DNA of 64,000 bases from Microcystis aeruginosa LEGE 91341 (GCF_015206885.1 NZ_JADEXY010000004.1:1-64000), one strand, 5' to 3'. Numbered from the stretch's first letter, positions 16,763-26,387 are shown. Made by a program: numbers and translations. The notes: generated by a model from the letters alone, not told the origin.

Positions 16763-16978
16763 TTAAGCAGGAACCGCCGCAGATTGAGTCAGACCAACTG
16801 CTTCAGCATATTTGAGGTAGGTTTCAACCGAAGCGATGACTACACGAGCTTCAATCGCTAATAATTCGATGCCCACTAGAGAGACACGAGCCCAGGCGTC
16901 AATAACGATACCTTTGTCAAGGATACGATCAATAACTTCAGCCAAGCTAGAGGAAGAGTTGGTTTTTTCAACTGCCAT
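16763..16978 (-). CDS. gvpA: Major gas vesicle protein GvpA, copy 3
   Basis: The 71-residue GvpA matches the nearly invariant family: [34 protein letters not shown]-type helix-hairpin-helix core and C-terminal A-E-A-V-G-L-T-Q. It forms the ribbed, gas-permeable shell. I start at ATG 16978; longer upstream frames are not part of the family. The protein is identical to copy 2. It is the copy nearest gvpC. Confidence 0.97.
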
Positions 16979-17260
16979 GGTAATAGACCTTGTTTGTTTG
17001 TTAGTTGTATGGAAAATGTACAGTGCTGATCCCAAAGTTGATATATCGAGCTACCCCATCTCAAGAGGTGCGGACTCCTAGCCAAAGAATGACTTTCTAT
17101 TCCGAAAAATTGTAAGGCTTAAACTCTGGTGATAAGGGGTAAACCTAGATGCAAGGGTCAAAACACGTTTGCCGTGCCAACCTTGTCAATCATAGAGCAT
17201 TGCGCCCCAAGAGAGGGGTAACTAGACTCAATAGGGATCTAAGAGAAGCCGAGAATCTGG

Positions 17261-17278
17261 AAAACCCAGTCGGGTTTT
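17261..17278 (-). terminator. Hairpin downstream of gvpA copy 2
   Basis: AAAACCC (17261-17267) pairs with GGGTTTT (17272-17278), at the same distance from the stop codon as behind copy 3. It reads as a weak intrinsic terminator for minus-strand transcripts. Confidence 0.6.
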
Positions 17279-17311
17279 CACTCAGCCGATGGGAGAATCT
17301 GGGATGGATTC

Positions 17312-17527
17312 TTAAGCAGGAACGGCCGCAGATTGGGTCAGGCCAACAGCTTCAGCATATTTGAGGTAGGTTTCAACAGAAGCGATAACTACACGAGCTT
17401 CAATTGCTAATAATTCGATGCCCACCAGAGAGACGCGAGCCCAAGCATCAATAACGATACCTTTGTCAAGAATACGGTCAATAACTTCAGCTAAGCTAGA
17501 GGAAGAGTTAGTTTTTTCGACTGCCAT
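17312..17527 (-). CDS. gvpA: Major gas vesicle protein GvpA, copy 2
   Basis: The 71-residue GvpA has the same amino acid sequence as copy 3 and a slightly different nucleotide sequence. The start is ATG 17527. The conserved leader with CAGCACTGTACA lies just upstream. Tandem identical copies raise GvpA dose, which is by far the most abundant vesicle protein. Confidence 0.97.
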
Positions 17528-17843
17528 GGTAATAGACCTTTTTGTTAGTTGTATAGAAAGTGTACAGTGCTGATCCCAAAATTGACGTATAGAACTACCG
17601 CATCTCAGGGGGGCAGCTTCCACACCAAAAATGACTTTCTATTCCGAAAAATAGCGAGTTTCACACTCTGGTGATAGGAGGCCAGCTACAAAGGACAAAA
17701 TCACGTTTACAAAAATAATTTGTATGGGTCTAGCTTCGTTTTCGCTATCCGTTGCCGTGCCAACCTTGTCGATCATAGAGTATTGCGCCCCAAGAGAGGG
17801 GTAACTAAACTCAATAGGAATCTAAGAGAAGCCGAGAATCTGG

Positions 17844-17861
17844 AAAACTCAGTCGGGTTTT
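17844..17861 (-). terminator. Degenerate hairpin downstream of gvpA copy 1
   Basis: AAAACTC (17844-17850) pairs with GGGTTTT (17855-17861) with one G-T wobble. This is the weakest of the three gvpA hairpins and should allow more read-through. Confidence 0.5.
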
Positions 17862-17894
17862 CACTCAGCCGATGGGAGAATCTGGGATGGATTC

Positions 17895-18110
17895 TTAAGC
17901 AGGAACCGCTGCAGATTGGGTCAGACCAACTGCTTCAGCATATTTGAGGTAGGTTTCAACAGAAGCGATAACTACACGAGCTTCAATTGCTAATAATTCG
18001 ATGCCCACCAGAGAGACGCGAGCCCAAGCATCAATAACGATACCTTTGTCAAGAATACGGTCAATAACTTCAGCCAAGCTAGAGGAAGAGTTAGTTTTTT
18101 CAACTGACAT
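17895..18110 (-). CDS. gvpA: Major gas vesicle protein GvpA, copy 1 (promoter-proximal)
   Basis: The 71-residue GvpA differs from the other two copies only at residue 2 (Ser for Ala). It is the first gene of the cluster. The leader to its start differs from the leaders of copies 2 and 3 in the last 15 bases (GGCATACCTACC before ATG), consistent with the duplication boundary lying here. The main gvp promoter should be upstream. Confidence 0.97.
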   Translation of the reverse strand: MSVEKTNSSSSLAEVIDRILDKGIVIDAWARVSLVGIELLAIEARVVIASVETYLKYAEAVGLTQSAAVPA

Positions 18111-18250
18111 GGTAGGTATGCCTTTTTGTTGTTTTCATAGAGTTTGTACAGTGCTGAGGTCATGAAGGATTCAGAAATTTATTTGGGTTTTCTGCCTTCA
18201 TCACTTCCGCACTTTCAAGAATAACACCCTTATTGGGTGGGTGTCAATAC
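18111..18250 (-). promoter_or_regulatory. Upstream region of the gas vesicle operon
   Basis: This is the only sequence between gvpA copy 1 and the IS-rich region, so it should contain the main gvp promoter. The minus strand has GCACTGTACAAACTCTATG about 45 bases before the start, a block shared in part with the other gvpA leaders. I cannot fix -35 and -10 boxes. Confidence 0.45.
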
Positions 18251-18270
18251 CTAATCTCGATTTTTTTTGG

Positions 18271-18338
18271 TTAAGAAGTATGTAGTGATTTCTCATTTTT
18301 GTCGTTAAGAAGTGTGTAGTGATTTCTCAGATAAGTCC
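18271..18338 (+). repeat. Two tandem copies of a 34 bp direct repeat
   Basis: The repeat begins TTAAGAAGT(A/G)TGTAGTGATT and occurs at 18271-18304 and 18305-18338 with a few mismatches. There are only two units, with no spacer, so it is not a CRISPR. The function is unknown; it lies at the junction between the gvp upstream region and IS debris. Confidence 0.6.
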
Positions 18339-18509
18339 GATACATTAGACCTATTGCATAATTTTTTATGGCATGATGGGCGGTTTTGCTTTTTTCTCGG
18401 TTTTGAGATTGAAGTTGACAAGAGAATAGAATGTGATCTGAGGTCAGGAAATCATCTATACAGGGCAAGCTCATCTAAATTTGGTAGAATTTTTACTTGA
18501 CAAAAATTT

Positions 18510-19010
18510 CTGGTGATGGTTCTCTAGTAGTTATGGATCCTTAATGCTTTGCCTTGCTGCGCATTGTAGTCATGGATAAAATACCAAGCAGCACCAAAGG
18601 GATTCTCCATTTTTTTAGAGAAAGATAGATTCTCTCTCACCAACAGAGAAATCCTTGGTCGAAAGGTATTATTAAGTCTTCACAATGGGATTAGTTTGAC
18701 CAGTTTCTTTTCCTAGCACTCGATCACGTTTACTCAGAATTACTGTCTTATATAACTTCCAAAAAACAGTGTAAGTAACAGCACATTATCGGTCAACACC
18801 GGGTAAACTGTCCTCAAAGTTTTTTGGCTGACTGGCGACTCCTAATATCCTAAATAGCCGCCAATAATTTCCCTTGTCTTTCTATCAATTGCCAGCCAAA
18901 TGTAAATCTTTATCGTCTTCAAAAAACCAATGACTACATTTCATCACACTCTAGGAATAATGGCTCTTCAAAATAGTCCTAAAAGTCTTGTCCAGTAAGC
19001 ATTTCACCTT
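18510..19010 (-). mobile_element. IS1-family remnant A (3' part of InsB only)
   Basis: The minus strand near 18540-18590 reads W-Y-F-I-H-D-Y-N-A-Q-Q, the C-terminal InsB motif of IS1-family transposases. It continues upstream with fragments matching remnant B at 19075 but with frameshifts and stops. The 5' part of the element is missing. Confidence 0.7.
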
Positions 19011-19074
19011 ACATAAGCAAAAATTATTACACAAAGTCGAGAAGAGGCGGACTAATTTACCTTTTGATTTTTCC

Positions 19075-19946
19075 TGGTGGTGATTCAGTAGTGGTGATGG
19101 AGCCTTAATTCTTGGCTTTGCTGTGCATTGTAGTCATGGATAAAATACCAAACAGATGCAAGGGGATTCTCCATTTTTTTTATAGAATCTCTCTCACCAA
19201 CCGAGAAATCCTTGGTCGAAAGGTCTTATCAAGTTTTCCAAGGGGATTAGTTTGACCAGTTTCTTGGCTCTACCTCGCGATGACGTTTACTCGGAACTAC
19301 TGTCTTATATGACTCACAAAAATGAGTGTAAGTAAAAGCACATTGTCGGTAAACACTGGGTAAACTTGGCAAAAGTCTTTTAGCTGATTGCCTGGGCTTA
19401 TACCCTATAATATCCACCAATAAGTTGCCTTGTCTTTCTATCAATTGCCAGCCAAATATAGACTTTTATTGTCTTAGAAAAAACAAAAGGACACATCTGA
19501 TGACATTCTGTGAGCAATGTACCTTTTGGTTTGTCCGAAACCTTGATTTGAGGGGGAACAGCCGCCAGTCCATTGTTGACATAATTTTGTAACCATGACC
19601 AATTTACCCCTCTTACTCTCGCAATTCCTCGTCAGGAAATTCGTTCGAGCAAGAGTTGATCGATTAATTATCTTGGTATCGGGAGATATAGTTTTATTAG
19701 TGGGATTGATCACAAACGGTTGACCACATTCTTGACAGTGACGTTTGGGTTTTCCCTTAAAAATATAAGGGTTCTTAATAGTATGGTGAGAACCACAACT
19801 AGGACAAGTAAATACAGGCAAACCAGTGGGGGGATTTTGTTCCGTGCTAGGCTGATATTTGAGTAGGCCCTCCACGAGCCATAAAGAGATACTTATCAGA
19901 AAAGTCATGATTAAGCTAGGGGTTAAAGGATTGATTTGAGTCAATT
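19075..19946 (-). mobile_element. IS1-family remnant B, frameshifted InsA and InsB
   Basis: A minus-strand frame at 19474-19944 encodes an InsA-like zinc-ribbon region with C-P-S-C-G-S and, 25 residues on, C-x-x-C-G-Q-P-F-V, then N-P-T-N-K. The frame then breaks. A second frame at 19247-19444 has the InsB-like segment S-V-Y-R-Q-C-A followed by E-S-Y-K-T-V-V-P-S-K-R-H-R. The InsB C-terminus (F-I-H-D-Y-N-A-Q-Q) ends near 19090. The element is clearly inactive. Confidence 0.8.
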
Positions 19947-20524
19947 GTTTTTATTGATAGACTGACGGTCCGCTCATTTCCCACATATGGCGTTTTTGGA
20001 CTAAGCCACCCACTGCCCGTACTGGCATAAGTTGAACTAATTCGACTTCGGGTAGGTTTTATCAGTTGTCAAAACACCATCTGTAGTGATCTGCGAGCCG
20101 AGAGTAATAAGTATATTACACAGTTCATGCCGAATAAGCAACATGGTAAGGTAAACACATCTTAACAACCCTTGACAAAATGAACTTCATGTGAGTTGCT
20201 TGCCCAGAGGGCGATTTAGGCATACTTGAGTATAATTTCTCATCTCAACTGTTAAACAAAAATCGACTAAATGTTAAGATTTCGTAACTATTTTGATTGA
20301 CTGGTATCACTTGAAACGCTCACACGGATCACAAAATTAGCCGATTGTCAATAGCTTTTGAGATGCGATACCCCCCCTTGCCTACCCGACTTCGGGTGGG
20401 GCAAGGGGGGGTGGGAGTGGTAGAATGCCTGCTAGGACTATTGAAAATTGGTATTAGCTATTTTTTCGGGGACTCTAGCCACTATTTTCAGAGATTGCTG
20501 TAATGGGGATTGGTTGACGTCCGT
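19947..20524. other. Intergenic stretch without a recognisable gene
   Basis: Nothing coding is visible. A long GC-rich hairpin lies at 20370-20412. The rest is AT-rich sequence with short IS-like scraps. Confidence 0.5.
20370..20412. repeat. Long G/C-rich palindromic element
   Basis: The left arm ACCCCCCCTTGCC-TACCCG faces the right arm CGGGTGGGGCAAGGGGGGGT around a four-base ACTT loop, with only a small mismatch. Similar C-run/G-run fold-backs occur at about 35609-35656 and 54777-54811, so it belongs to a dispersed palindrome type rather than a gene-specific terminator. Confidence 0.6.
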
Positions 20525-20794
20525 TTAGGTGGATTGACTGGCCAGAAATTGTCTTTGATAGTCTAAAAACTGGCCATGCCATTCCGCAAAACGCCGCTCC
20601 CCATCTTTGACCAAAAGTTGGCGGTAGGCTTCCGAGGAAATCCAGGGCTTTGTTGGGCGTTGTTGGGCCGAACGAGCTTGGTATTCAGCCGTTGATTGAC
20701 GGCATTGGTTGTGATAATTTTGGTGCCATTCCTGATAGCGCCGTTCTCCATCCCGCACGAGGGCTTGGCGATAGGCTTCTGAAGATAGACTCAT
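20525..20794 (-). CDS. Small protein of two internal repeats, unknown function
   Basis: I do not recognise this 89-residue protein. It consists of two similar units of about 30 residues, each starting S-S-E-A-Y-R-Q, then L-V-(R/K)-D-G-E-R-R-(Y/F), then E-W-H, then two or three aromatic and Gln residues. I start at ATG 20794, which has AAGGAGT at good spacing; the longer frame to 20839 lacks this. There is no signal peptide or membrane segment. The good ribosome site and the conserved duplicated motif argue for a real gene amid IS debris. It stands alone. Confidence 0.65.
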   Translation of the reverse strand: MSLSSEAYRQALVRDGERRYQEWHQNYHNQCRQSTAEYQARSAQQRPTKPWISSEAYRQLLVKDGERRFAEWHGQFLDYQRQFLASQST

Positions 20795-21257
20795 GGTGTT
20801 ACTCCTTTTCAAATCCCTTGATGGCTTGGCCAGAATCATAACACAATCCGCGCACTACCGAGTGCTGACCTCTCGTCAAGGTACAATATAGTCCCTTGCC
20901 GTCAGCGGCCAGGTTTCTTGGCTATCTTAACTGCTGCATTTTGTCTAGGTTTGCATAGTAGCTCTACAGACTGACACCGCAAGCTCTGCGGCCAAAATAT
21001 TTTTACTGGCAGTACCACTCTAGAACATATCGTGTCAATGCGCTAGTATTTAAATTAAAGCCAACCTAAAACGGCGGGGTTTCAGCCCAAAATTTTCGAT
21101 GATGTTGTTTAATTTGATCGTAACCTATTGTAGGTAGAATATACACTTTAGTTATTAATATGGTAATTTTTTTGTCCTGGGGAGCCTAGTTGAGCCAAGA
21201 AATGCCATATTTCCATTAGCACCGTTACAAAAATCTCTGGAGAGTTGAGTTACTAAT
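20795..21257. other. Intergenic region upstream of dnaE-C
   Basis: No gene is seen. The segment near 21065-21110 (ACGGCGGGGTTTCAGCCC) resembles a short IS200/IS605-like end. The dnaE-C promoter should lie in the last 150 bp. Confidence 0.4.
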
Positions 21258-22595
21258 ATGGTTAAAATTATCGGTCGTCAATCCTTGGGAAGAAAACCCG
21301 TTTACGATATTGGTGTGGAGAAAGATCATAATTTTTTGCTGGGCAACGGGTTAATTGCCTCCAATTGTTTTAATAAATCTCACTCTACCGCTTATGCTTA
21401 CGTCACCTATCAAACTGCTTATTTAAAAGCTAATTATCCTGTGGAATATATGACAGCGTTACTAACTGCTAGTAGCGATAATCAGGATAAGGTGGAAAAG
21501 TATCGAGAAAACTGTCAGAAAATGAATATCGATGTCGAACCTCCCGACATCAATCGATCGCAAAAACATTTTACCCCGATTGGACGCAAAATTCTCTTTG
21601 GTTTGTCCGCAGTTAGAAATCTGGGCGAAAATGCGATCGAGGCTATTTTAAAAGCCCGGGAAGCTGCGGGAGGAAAGTTTACTTCTCTAGGGGATTTTTG
21701 CGAGCGTGTTGATTTGCGAGTGATCAACAAAAGAGCTTTAGAAACGCTAATTTATTGCGGTGCTTTTGATAAAATTCAACCCAATCGCCATCAATTAATT
21801 GAAGATTTGGAATTAGTAGTTGCTTGGGCGCAACAACGCACTAAAGAGAAAGAAAGTGGTCAAATGAATATTTTTGATATGCTAGGAGGTAGCACAGAAA
21901 ATAAACAAGAATCGGAGTTTGAACAGTCTCCCAGTGCAACCCCAGTGGAAGATTTTCCCCTACAGGAAAAGTTAAGACTGGAAAAAGAACATTTAGGTTT
22001 TTATGTTTCCGAACATCCTTTAAAAGCTTTACAAAGAGCCGCTCAAGTCCTATCTCCCATCAATTTGGCTGAATTAGAAGAACACAAAAGCAGAAAAAAA
22101 GTCAGTGCCATTGTCCTATTAAATGCCGTCAAGAAAATTATGACCAAAAAAGGGACTCCCATGGCCTTTTTAACCCTAGAAGATGCCTCGGGACAGTCGG
22201 AAGCGGTGGTTTTTTCCGATAGCTACGAACGTCTGCAAAAATTATTAGTGGAGGAAGCAACTTTAATGGTGTGGGGAAAAGTTGATCGCCGAGATGATCG
22301 GGTACAATTAATTATCGAAGATGCGGAACCGATTGAAACCATTAAAATGGTGATGGTTAATTTATCACTGCAAGATGTTGTCAACCAAAATCGTCAAAAT
22401 CTTCTTAAAAGTATTCTGCAATCGGGAGACAAACAAAAGGCAAAAGTTCCCGTTATTGCCACCATCGGTGCGGGAACTCAGCGTCAATTTGTGCGTTTAG
22501 GACAAAACTATTGGGTAGAGGATGACAATTCAGTGGTAGAGTCCCTGAAAGTTGCCGGTTTTCTGGCTAATTCTGCACCTTTGATTAATCATTAA
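21258..22595 (+). CDS. dnaE: DNA polymerase III alpha subunit, C-terminal split half with DnaE intein IntC
   Basis: Residues 1-36 are the C-terminal half of the naturally split cyanobacterial DnaE intein (opening [11 protein letters not shown] and ending G-L-I-A-S-N), and Cys37-Phe-Asn is the C-extein junction. Residues 37-445 are the C-terminal part of the replicative polymerase alpha subunit, including the K-S-H-S-T-A-Y-A helix, helix-hairpin-helix region and OB domain. After translation it is trans-spliced to the N-half encoded elsewhere in the genome. Asn36 and Cys37 needed for splicing are present. The host polymerase is inactive without splicing. Confidence 0.98.
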   Translation: MVKIIGRQSLGRKPVYDIGVEKDHNFLLGNGLIASNCFNKSHSTAYAYVTYQTAYLKANYPVEYMTALLTASSDNQDKVEKYRENCQKMNIDVEPPDINRSQKHFTPIGRKILFGLSAVRNLGENAIEAILKAREAAGGKFTSLGDFCERVDLRVINKRALETLIYCGAFDKIQPNRHQLIEDLELVVAWAQQRTKEKESGQMNIFDMLGGSTENKQESEFEQSPSATPVEDFPLQEKLRLEKEHLGFYVSEHPLKALQRAAQVLSPINLAELEEHKSRKKVSAIVLLNAVKKIMTKKGTPMAFLTLEDASGQSEAVVFSDSYERLQKLLVEEATLMVWGKVDRRDDRVQLIIEDAEPIETIKMVMVNLSLQDVVNQNRQNLLKSILQSGDKQKAKVPVIATIGAGTQRQFVRLGQNYWVEDDNSVVESLKVAGFLANSAPLINH

Positions 22596-22709
22596 ATGCT
22601 AACTGGCAATCATCCAAGGGCGATGATTGCGCCAATATTGTTCCTGTAAAACCTTTTCGATTTCCCGTTTCGATAATAATTCTCTCTCGACCCACAAATC
22701 AAGACAAAT

Positions 22710-23744
22710 ATGGATTTTGATCATCTCTTTGACACTATTGCCACTCTTGTCCTCCATCATTCTCCTAGTGGAATGGAAACGGAAATCGATCGCTTTTTAC
22801 TAGAACGCTTTCAAGAGTTAGGATTAAAAACATGGCAAGATCAAGCGGGAAATGTCATCGGCCAAATTAAAGGACAAGATTCGACTAAAAAAATTGCTAT
22901 TACCGGCCATAAAGACGAAATTGGCGCTATTATCAAGGCAATTAATCCCGATGGCACTCTGCAAATTCGCCGACTCGGGGGAGCTTTTCCTTGGATTTAC
23001 GGAGAGGGAGTGGTAGATATTATCGGTGATCAAGAAACCAGATCGGGGATTCTCTCCTTTGGTTCCCGTCATATCTCCCATCAATCCCCGCAAAAAGTCC
23101 AGCAGGAAAATACTCCCGTCACCTGGGAATCCGCATGGATAGAGACGAAATTGACTCCAGAAGAATTAGACGCTTGTGGAGTGCGCGTCGGTAGTCGAGT
23201 CGTGGTGGGAAAACAGCGAAAACAACCCTTTCGACTAAAAGACTACATTGCCAGTTATACCCTCGATAATAAAGCTTCCGTGGCGATTCTTTTGGCATTA
23301 GCGGCCAGAATTATTAACCCTGCGGTGGATATATATCTGGTTGCCTCAGCAAAGGAGGAGGTAGGAGCCTTAGGAGCCTTATTTTTCACCGCAAATAACC
23401 GCTTAGATGCTTTAATTGCCCTAGAAATCTGTCCCCTCGCTCCTGAATATCCGATTAAGGATGGCAGCAGTCCTGTGTTATTGTCTCAGGATGGTTACGG
23501 TATCTATGATGAGGAATTAAATCAAGAATTGAGAATAGCGGCTGAAAAGGCGGGAATCCCCCTACAATTAGCCATTATTAGTGGTTTTGGTAGCGATGCC
23601 TCCATCGCCATGAAATTCGGTCATATAGCTAAGGCCGCTTGCTTAGGTTTTCCCACCCAAAACACCCACGGTTATGAAATCGCCCATTTAGGAGCCATAG
23701 CTAACTGCATTAGCATATTAGAAGCTTATTGTCAACTAATTTAA
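22710..23744 (+). CDS. M42 family metallopeptidase (glutamyl aminopeptidase-like)
   Basis: The 344-residue M42 aminopeptidase has the di-metal ligands in order: G-H-K-D-E-I-G near residue 70, D-N-K-A-S-V-A near 190, the A-K-E-E-V-G-A catalytic Glu pair near 218 and a C-terminal N-T-H-G-Y-E. The family forms tetrahedral dodecamers that trim peptides in the cytoplasm. Length is typical. It ends on the convergent gene at 23741, overlapping by four bases. Confidence 0.92.
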   Translation: MDFDHLFDTIATLVLHHSPSGMETEIDRFLLERFQELGLKTWQDQAGNVIGQIKGQDSTKKIAITGHKDEIGAIIKAINPDGTLQIRRLGGAFPWIYGEGVVDIIGDQETRSGILSFGSRHISHQSPQKVQQENTPVTWESAWIETKLTPEELDACGVRVGSRVVVGKQRKQPFRLKDYIASYTLDNKASVAILLALAARIINPAVDIYLVASAKEEVGALGALFFTANNRLDALIALEICPLAPEYPIKDGSSPVLLSQDGYGIYDEELNQELRIAAEKAGIPLQLAIISGFGSDASIAMKFGHIAKAACLGFPTQNTHGYEIAHLGAIANCISILEAYCQLI

Positions 23745-24232
23745 CCATTTTTAGCAAAAAACCAGAGCATCAATAGCACAACAGCGATCGCCAATACGAT
23801 AAAAACAGTATTTTTATGCTGCTCTAACTGCATGGGTGCGGGGGGTTCTTCTTTTTTCTGTTTATTTGTTCCCTTTTTAAATTGCGCTGTGCTATCGGGA
23901 AGTTTCTCTAAATCGGGAATCTTCGTCATCCACTCATCTGGGCGTTTGAGACGGGGAGCTTCGATAATATAAAGTAAGCGCTTGGCCTGTTCGCGAATTT
24001 GATAGATAGGATGGGTAATAAGTTGCCTACAGATTTCACTAGCTTTCTCCCCCTCTCCCAACCCCTGATGGGCAGAAATTAACCAAATTTGGATCTCACC
24101 CCCTGCTCGGGATCCTAAGGAAATTAAGGCTAAAGCCGCATTTAATTGCTGGATACTAAGACGATATTGTCCACGCTCAAAGGCACTGATGCCAGCTTGA
24201 TAAAGGTCTTGAAAAGAAGGATTTTCGGCCAC
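23741..24232 (-). CDS. Tail-anchored TPR-like protein, unknown function
   Basis: The 163-residue protein starts with a TPR-like helix pair (F-Q-D-L-Y-Q-A-G-I-S-A-F-E-R-G-Q-Y, then A-L-A-L-I), has a basic linker rich in K, E and P, and ends with one transmembrane helix (I-V-L-A-I-A-V-V-L-L-M-L-W-F-F) four residues from the C-terminus. That topology predicts a cytoplasmic domain anchored by its tail. No specific function can be assigned. It overlaps the M42 gene end by four bases. Confidence 0.8.
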   Translation of the reverse strand: MAENPSFQDLYQAGISAFERGQYRLSIQQLNAALALISLGSRAGGEIQIWLISAHQGLGEGEKASEICRQLITHPIYQIREQAKRLLYIIEAPRLKRPDEWMTKIPDLEKLPDSTAQFKKGTNKQKKEEPPAPMQLEQHKNTVFIVLAIAVVLLMLWFFAKNG

Positions 24233-24444
24233 GGAGTCAAGATCGAGATAAATAAAATTTTACATAAGTATAGCAAAAGCTAAGAAGCAAAAGGAAACTC
24301 TCGGCCATCAGCCTTGAATCAGTGATCAGCTTTTCAATTATCGGTAAACTGATGACTGAAAAGCTCCCCAATTCCCCATTGAGAATGAGAATCTCGGCAA
24401 AAATCTGATACACTTTCTCCTAAACCTGCTCAAAGCTGCACAAT

Positions 24445-26022
24445 ATGAAAGAGAGGAACTATCTCTTACTAAATGTATTAGCGATCTCTACCATAATAAT
24501 TAGTCTAGTTTTAGGGATTGTATTGGACAAAAAAGCCGCCTTGTTGGGAATTTTCGCAGTTCCTGCCATGGTCGCTTCTTTTATCCATCCCCGTCTGGGA
24601 TTATTAGCCCTAATCATCTATCTTCCCCTGAGTAGTACCGTCACTTTTGCCGTGGCCAGAGTTTTTCAGGTAAAGGGCAACTTCATTGGTGAAGAGCCAT
24701 CCTATGCTCTCTACAAAATCGCCAAGGATGCCTTTTATTTCCCAGCTTTAGCGGCAATTTTACTTAAAACCAAAACTTTTAAGCAATTACGCCCGCAAAT
24801 CAAGCCTTTTCTCCTCGCGGCTTCAATTTTACTTGCCATCAGCTTGATGACTTTTCTTTTTGTCAATCTGCCCCAAGGAGCAATTGCCGTGGGAATTGTA
24901 GGATTGAAAACCCTCCTTGGTTATATTCCCCTGGTTCTCTGTGGCTACTATCTAATCAAGGAAAAACGGGATTTATTCGTGGTTAATCGGCTTTTAATCG
25001 TGATGATCCTAGTCTGTTGCAGTTTAGCTCTAATTCAATACTTCTTACTCCTCCAAGGCATCTGTCCCGATAATGAATTCCTCAATCAACTAGAAGTTAC
25101 TGCCCCGAAATCCGACACCCAATTTTACCCAGATATTAGCGAAAAAGCCAGCTTGAAAGCTCAATGTTTTGTCGGCGGTTCGGTGTTGTATAATCCCGAT
25201 CGAGGCTTAATTCGTCTCCCCGGCACATTTTCCGATCCTTGGCAATGGGGTTGGTTTTTAGTATCTAGTAGCGTCATCAGTTACGCCGCCAGTTTTAGTG
25301 ATCCACAAAAAAGATGGCGCGTCGCTGGTTGGGGAGCAATGGTTTTAGTCTTCCTTGCCACTCTGGTTTCTGGACAAAGATTACCTTTATTGCTAGTACC
25401 TTTGTTTTATTTGGTTCTTTTTATTGCTACCAGCAAAAATAAACAAAAGTTACCATTAAGATTGGGAATCTTGGGGCTGCTTTCCCTGCTCGCAGTGACG
25501 TTAATTCCCTTTATTCGGGAAAGAGGGCTAAATTTTGTTGATCGCTGGTTATATTCGTCTCCCATTAACTTTGTAGTCGATCAAATGCAGTGGGTCTTCA
25601 AATATGCACAGCTTTTTGGTCTTGGTTTAGGCACAGCCAGCAGTGGCGCTCGTCATATAGTGGGAGAAGAAGGGATAAGACTAATTGAAACCTACTACGC
25701 TAAACTCCTCTACGAAATCGGTATCGTCGGTTTTATCGCTTTTATGGCACTGGTGACAATTCTCTGTATTCTCACCTTTAAAGCCTATTTAAAAGTAAAA
25801 AATCCTGCTTTAAAGCATTGGGGTCTCTGTATCTGGATTTTTATACTTTTTATTAGCTATAATCCCTACTATTATCCTCTCTCCGTCGAGCCTGTTTCTG
25901 TTTACTATTGGTTATTCGCTGGAATATTGCTAAAACTGCCAGAAATCAGCGATAAATTGGAAGATGAGGCGGTATTTGCCCAAAAAAATCAAGTGGATAA
26001 TCAAGGAGATTTTTATCGATAA
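24445..26022 (+). CDS. O-antigen ligase/polymerase-like membrane protein
   Basis: The 525-residue protein has about twelve hydrophobic segments and a large central extracytoplasmic loop (about residues 190-270). The segment F-S-D-P-W-Q-W-G-W-F-L and the later G-L-G-L-G-T-A-S and E-T-Y-Y-A-K-L-L-Y-E-I-G-I-V-G stretches are characteristic of the O-antigen ligase (Wzy/WaaL) superfamily in cyanobacteria. It probably polymerises or ligates surface polysaccharide repeat units. No glycosyltransferases are adjacent, so the polymer is unknown. The C-terminal tail is acidic and cytoplasmic. Confidence 0.85.
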   Translation: MKERNYLLLNVLAISTIIISLVLGIVLDKKAALLGIFAVPAMVASFIHPRLGLLALIIYLPLSSTVTFAVARVFQVKGNFIGEEPSYALYKIAKDAFYFPALAAILLKTKTFKQLRPQIKPFLLAASILLAISLMTFLFVNLPQGAIAVGIVGLKTLLGYIPLVLCGYYLIKEKRDLFVVNRLLIVMILVCCSLALIQYFLLLQGICPDNEFLNQLEVTAPKSDTQFYPDISEKASLKAQCFVGGSVLYNPDRGLIRLPGTFSDPWQWGWFLVSSSVISYAASFSDPQKRWRVAGWGAMVLVFLATLVSGQRLPLLLVPLFYLVLFIATSKNKQKLPLRLGILGLLSLLAVTLIPFIRERGLNFVDRWLYSSPINFVVDQMQWVFKYAQLFGLGLGTASSGARHIVGEEGIRLIETYYAKLLYEIGIVGFIAFMALVTILCILTFKAYLKVKNPALKHWGLCIWIFILFISYNPYYYPLSVEPVSVYYWLFAGILLKLPEISDKLEDEAVFAQKNQVDNQGDFYR

Positions 26023-26057
26023 TTACATTATCTCTCGACTGATAGGAGTTAACCGCA

Positions 26058-26387
26058 ATGACAGCAGAAACCGTTAACTATTCCCTCGAATCTGTCCTTA
26101 AGGAAATTAAAGATAGTATTCAAAGTGTTGATCGAAAGCTAGACACCTTCCAGCAAGATGTTGATCAAAAGCTAGATAATCTCGAAAAAGGTTTCGATCA
26201 AAAGCTAGAAACCTTACAGAAAAATCTCACCGATGTGAAGATAGGACTAGCAACTTTAACAGAGAAAGTCGATGGTATGGATAATCGACTGATCAAGGTG
26301 GAAGGAACCCAAAGCAACCAAATTTGGACATTAATAACTATCTTGAGTGGTTCCTTGATTGCCCTGGGATCCCGTGCTTTTTTATGA
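26058..26387 (+). CDS. Coiled-coil protein with a C-terminal membrane anchor
   Basis: The 109-residue protein consists of a heptad coiled coil (about residues 10-85) with three related D-(R/Q)-K-L-(D/E) segments, followed by one hydrophobic helix near the C-terminus (W-T-L-I-T-I-L-S-G-S-L-I-A-L-G). Such small hemolysin-XhlA-like coiled coils are common in cyanobacteria and have no assigned role. A GATAGGAG ribosome site precedes ATG 26058. It is 35 bp downstream of the O-antigen-ligase-like gene and may be co-transcribed with it. Confidence 0.75.
   Translation: MTAETVNYSLESVLKEIKDSIQSVDRKLDTFQQDVDQKLDNLEKGFDQKLETLQKNLTDVKIGLATLTEKVDGMDNRLIKVEGTQSNQIWTLITILSGSLIALGSRAFL

Larger units (their letters stand above)
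16635..18165 (-). repeat. Three tandem gvpA-containing units of about 550-580 bp
   Basis: Each unit holds a conserved leader ending in an A-rich AACAAAAAGG-like stretch, a gvpA gene, a hairpin about 35 bp after the stop and a trailing block with GCGCCCCAAGAGAGGGGTAA. The leader element CAGCACTGTACA precedes the upstream two copies and a close variant precedes the third. The similarity extends well outside the coding sequence, so the array arose by tandem duplication with later homogenisation. Confidence 0.85.
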
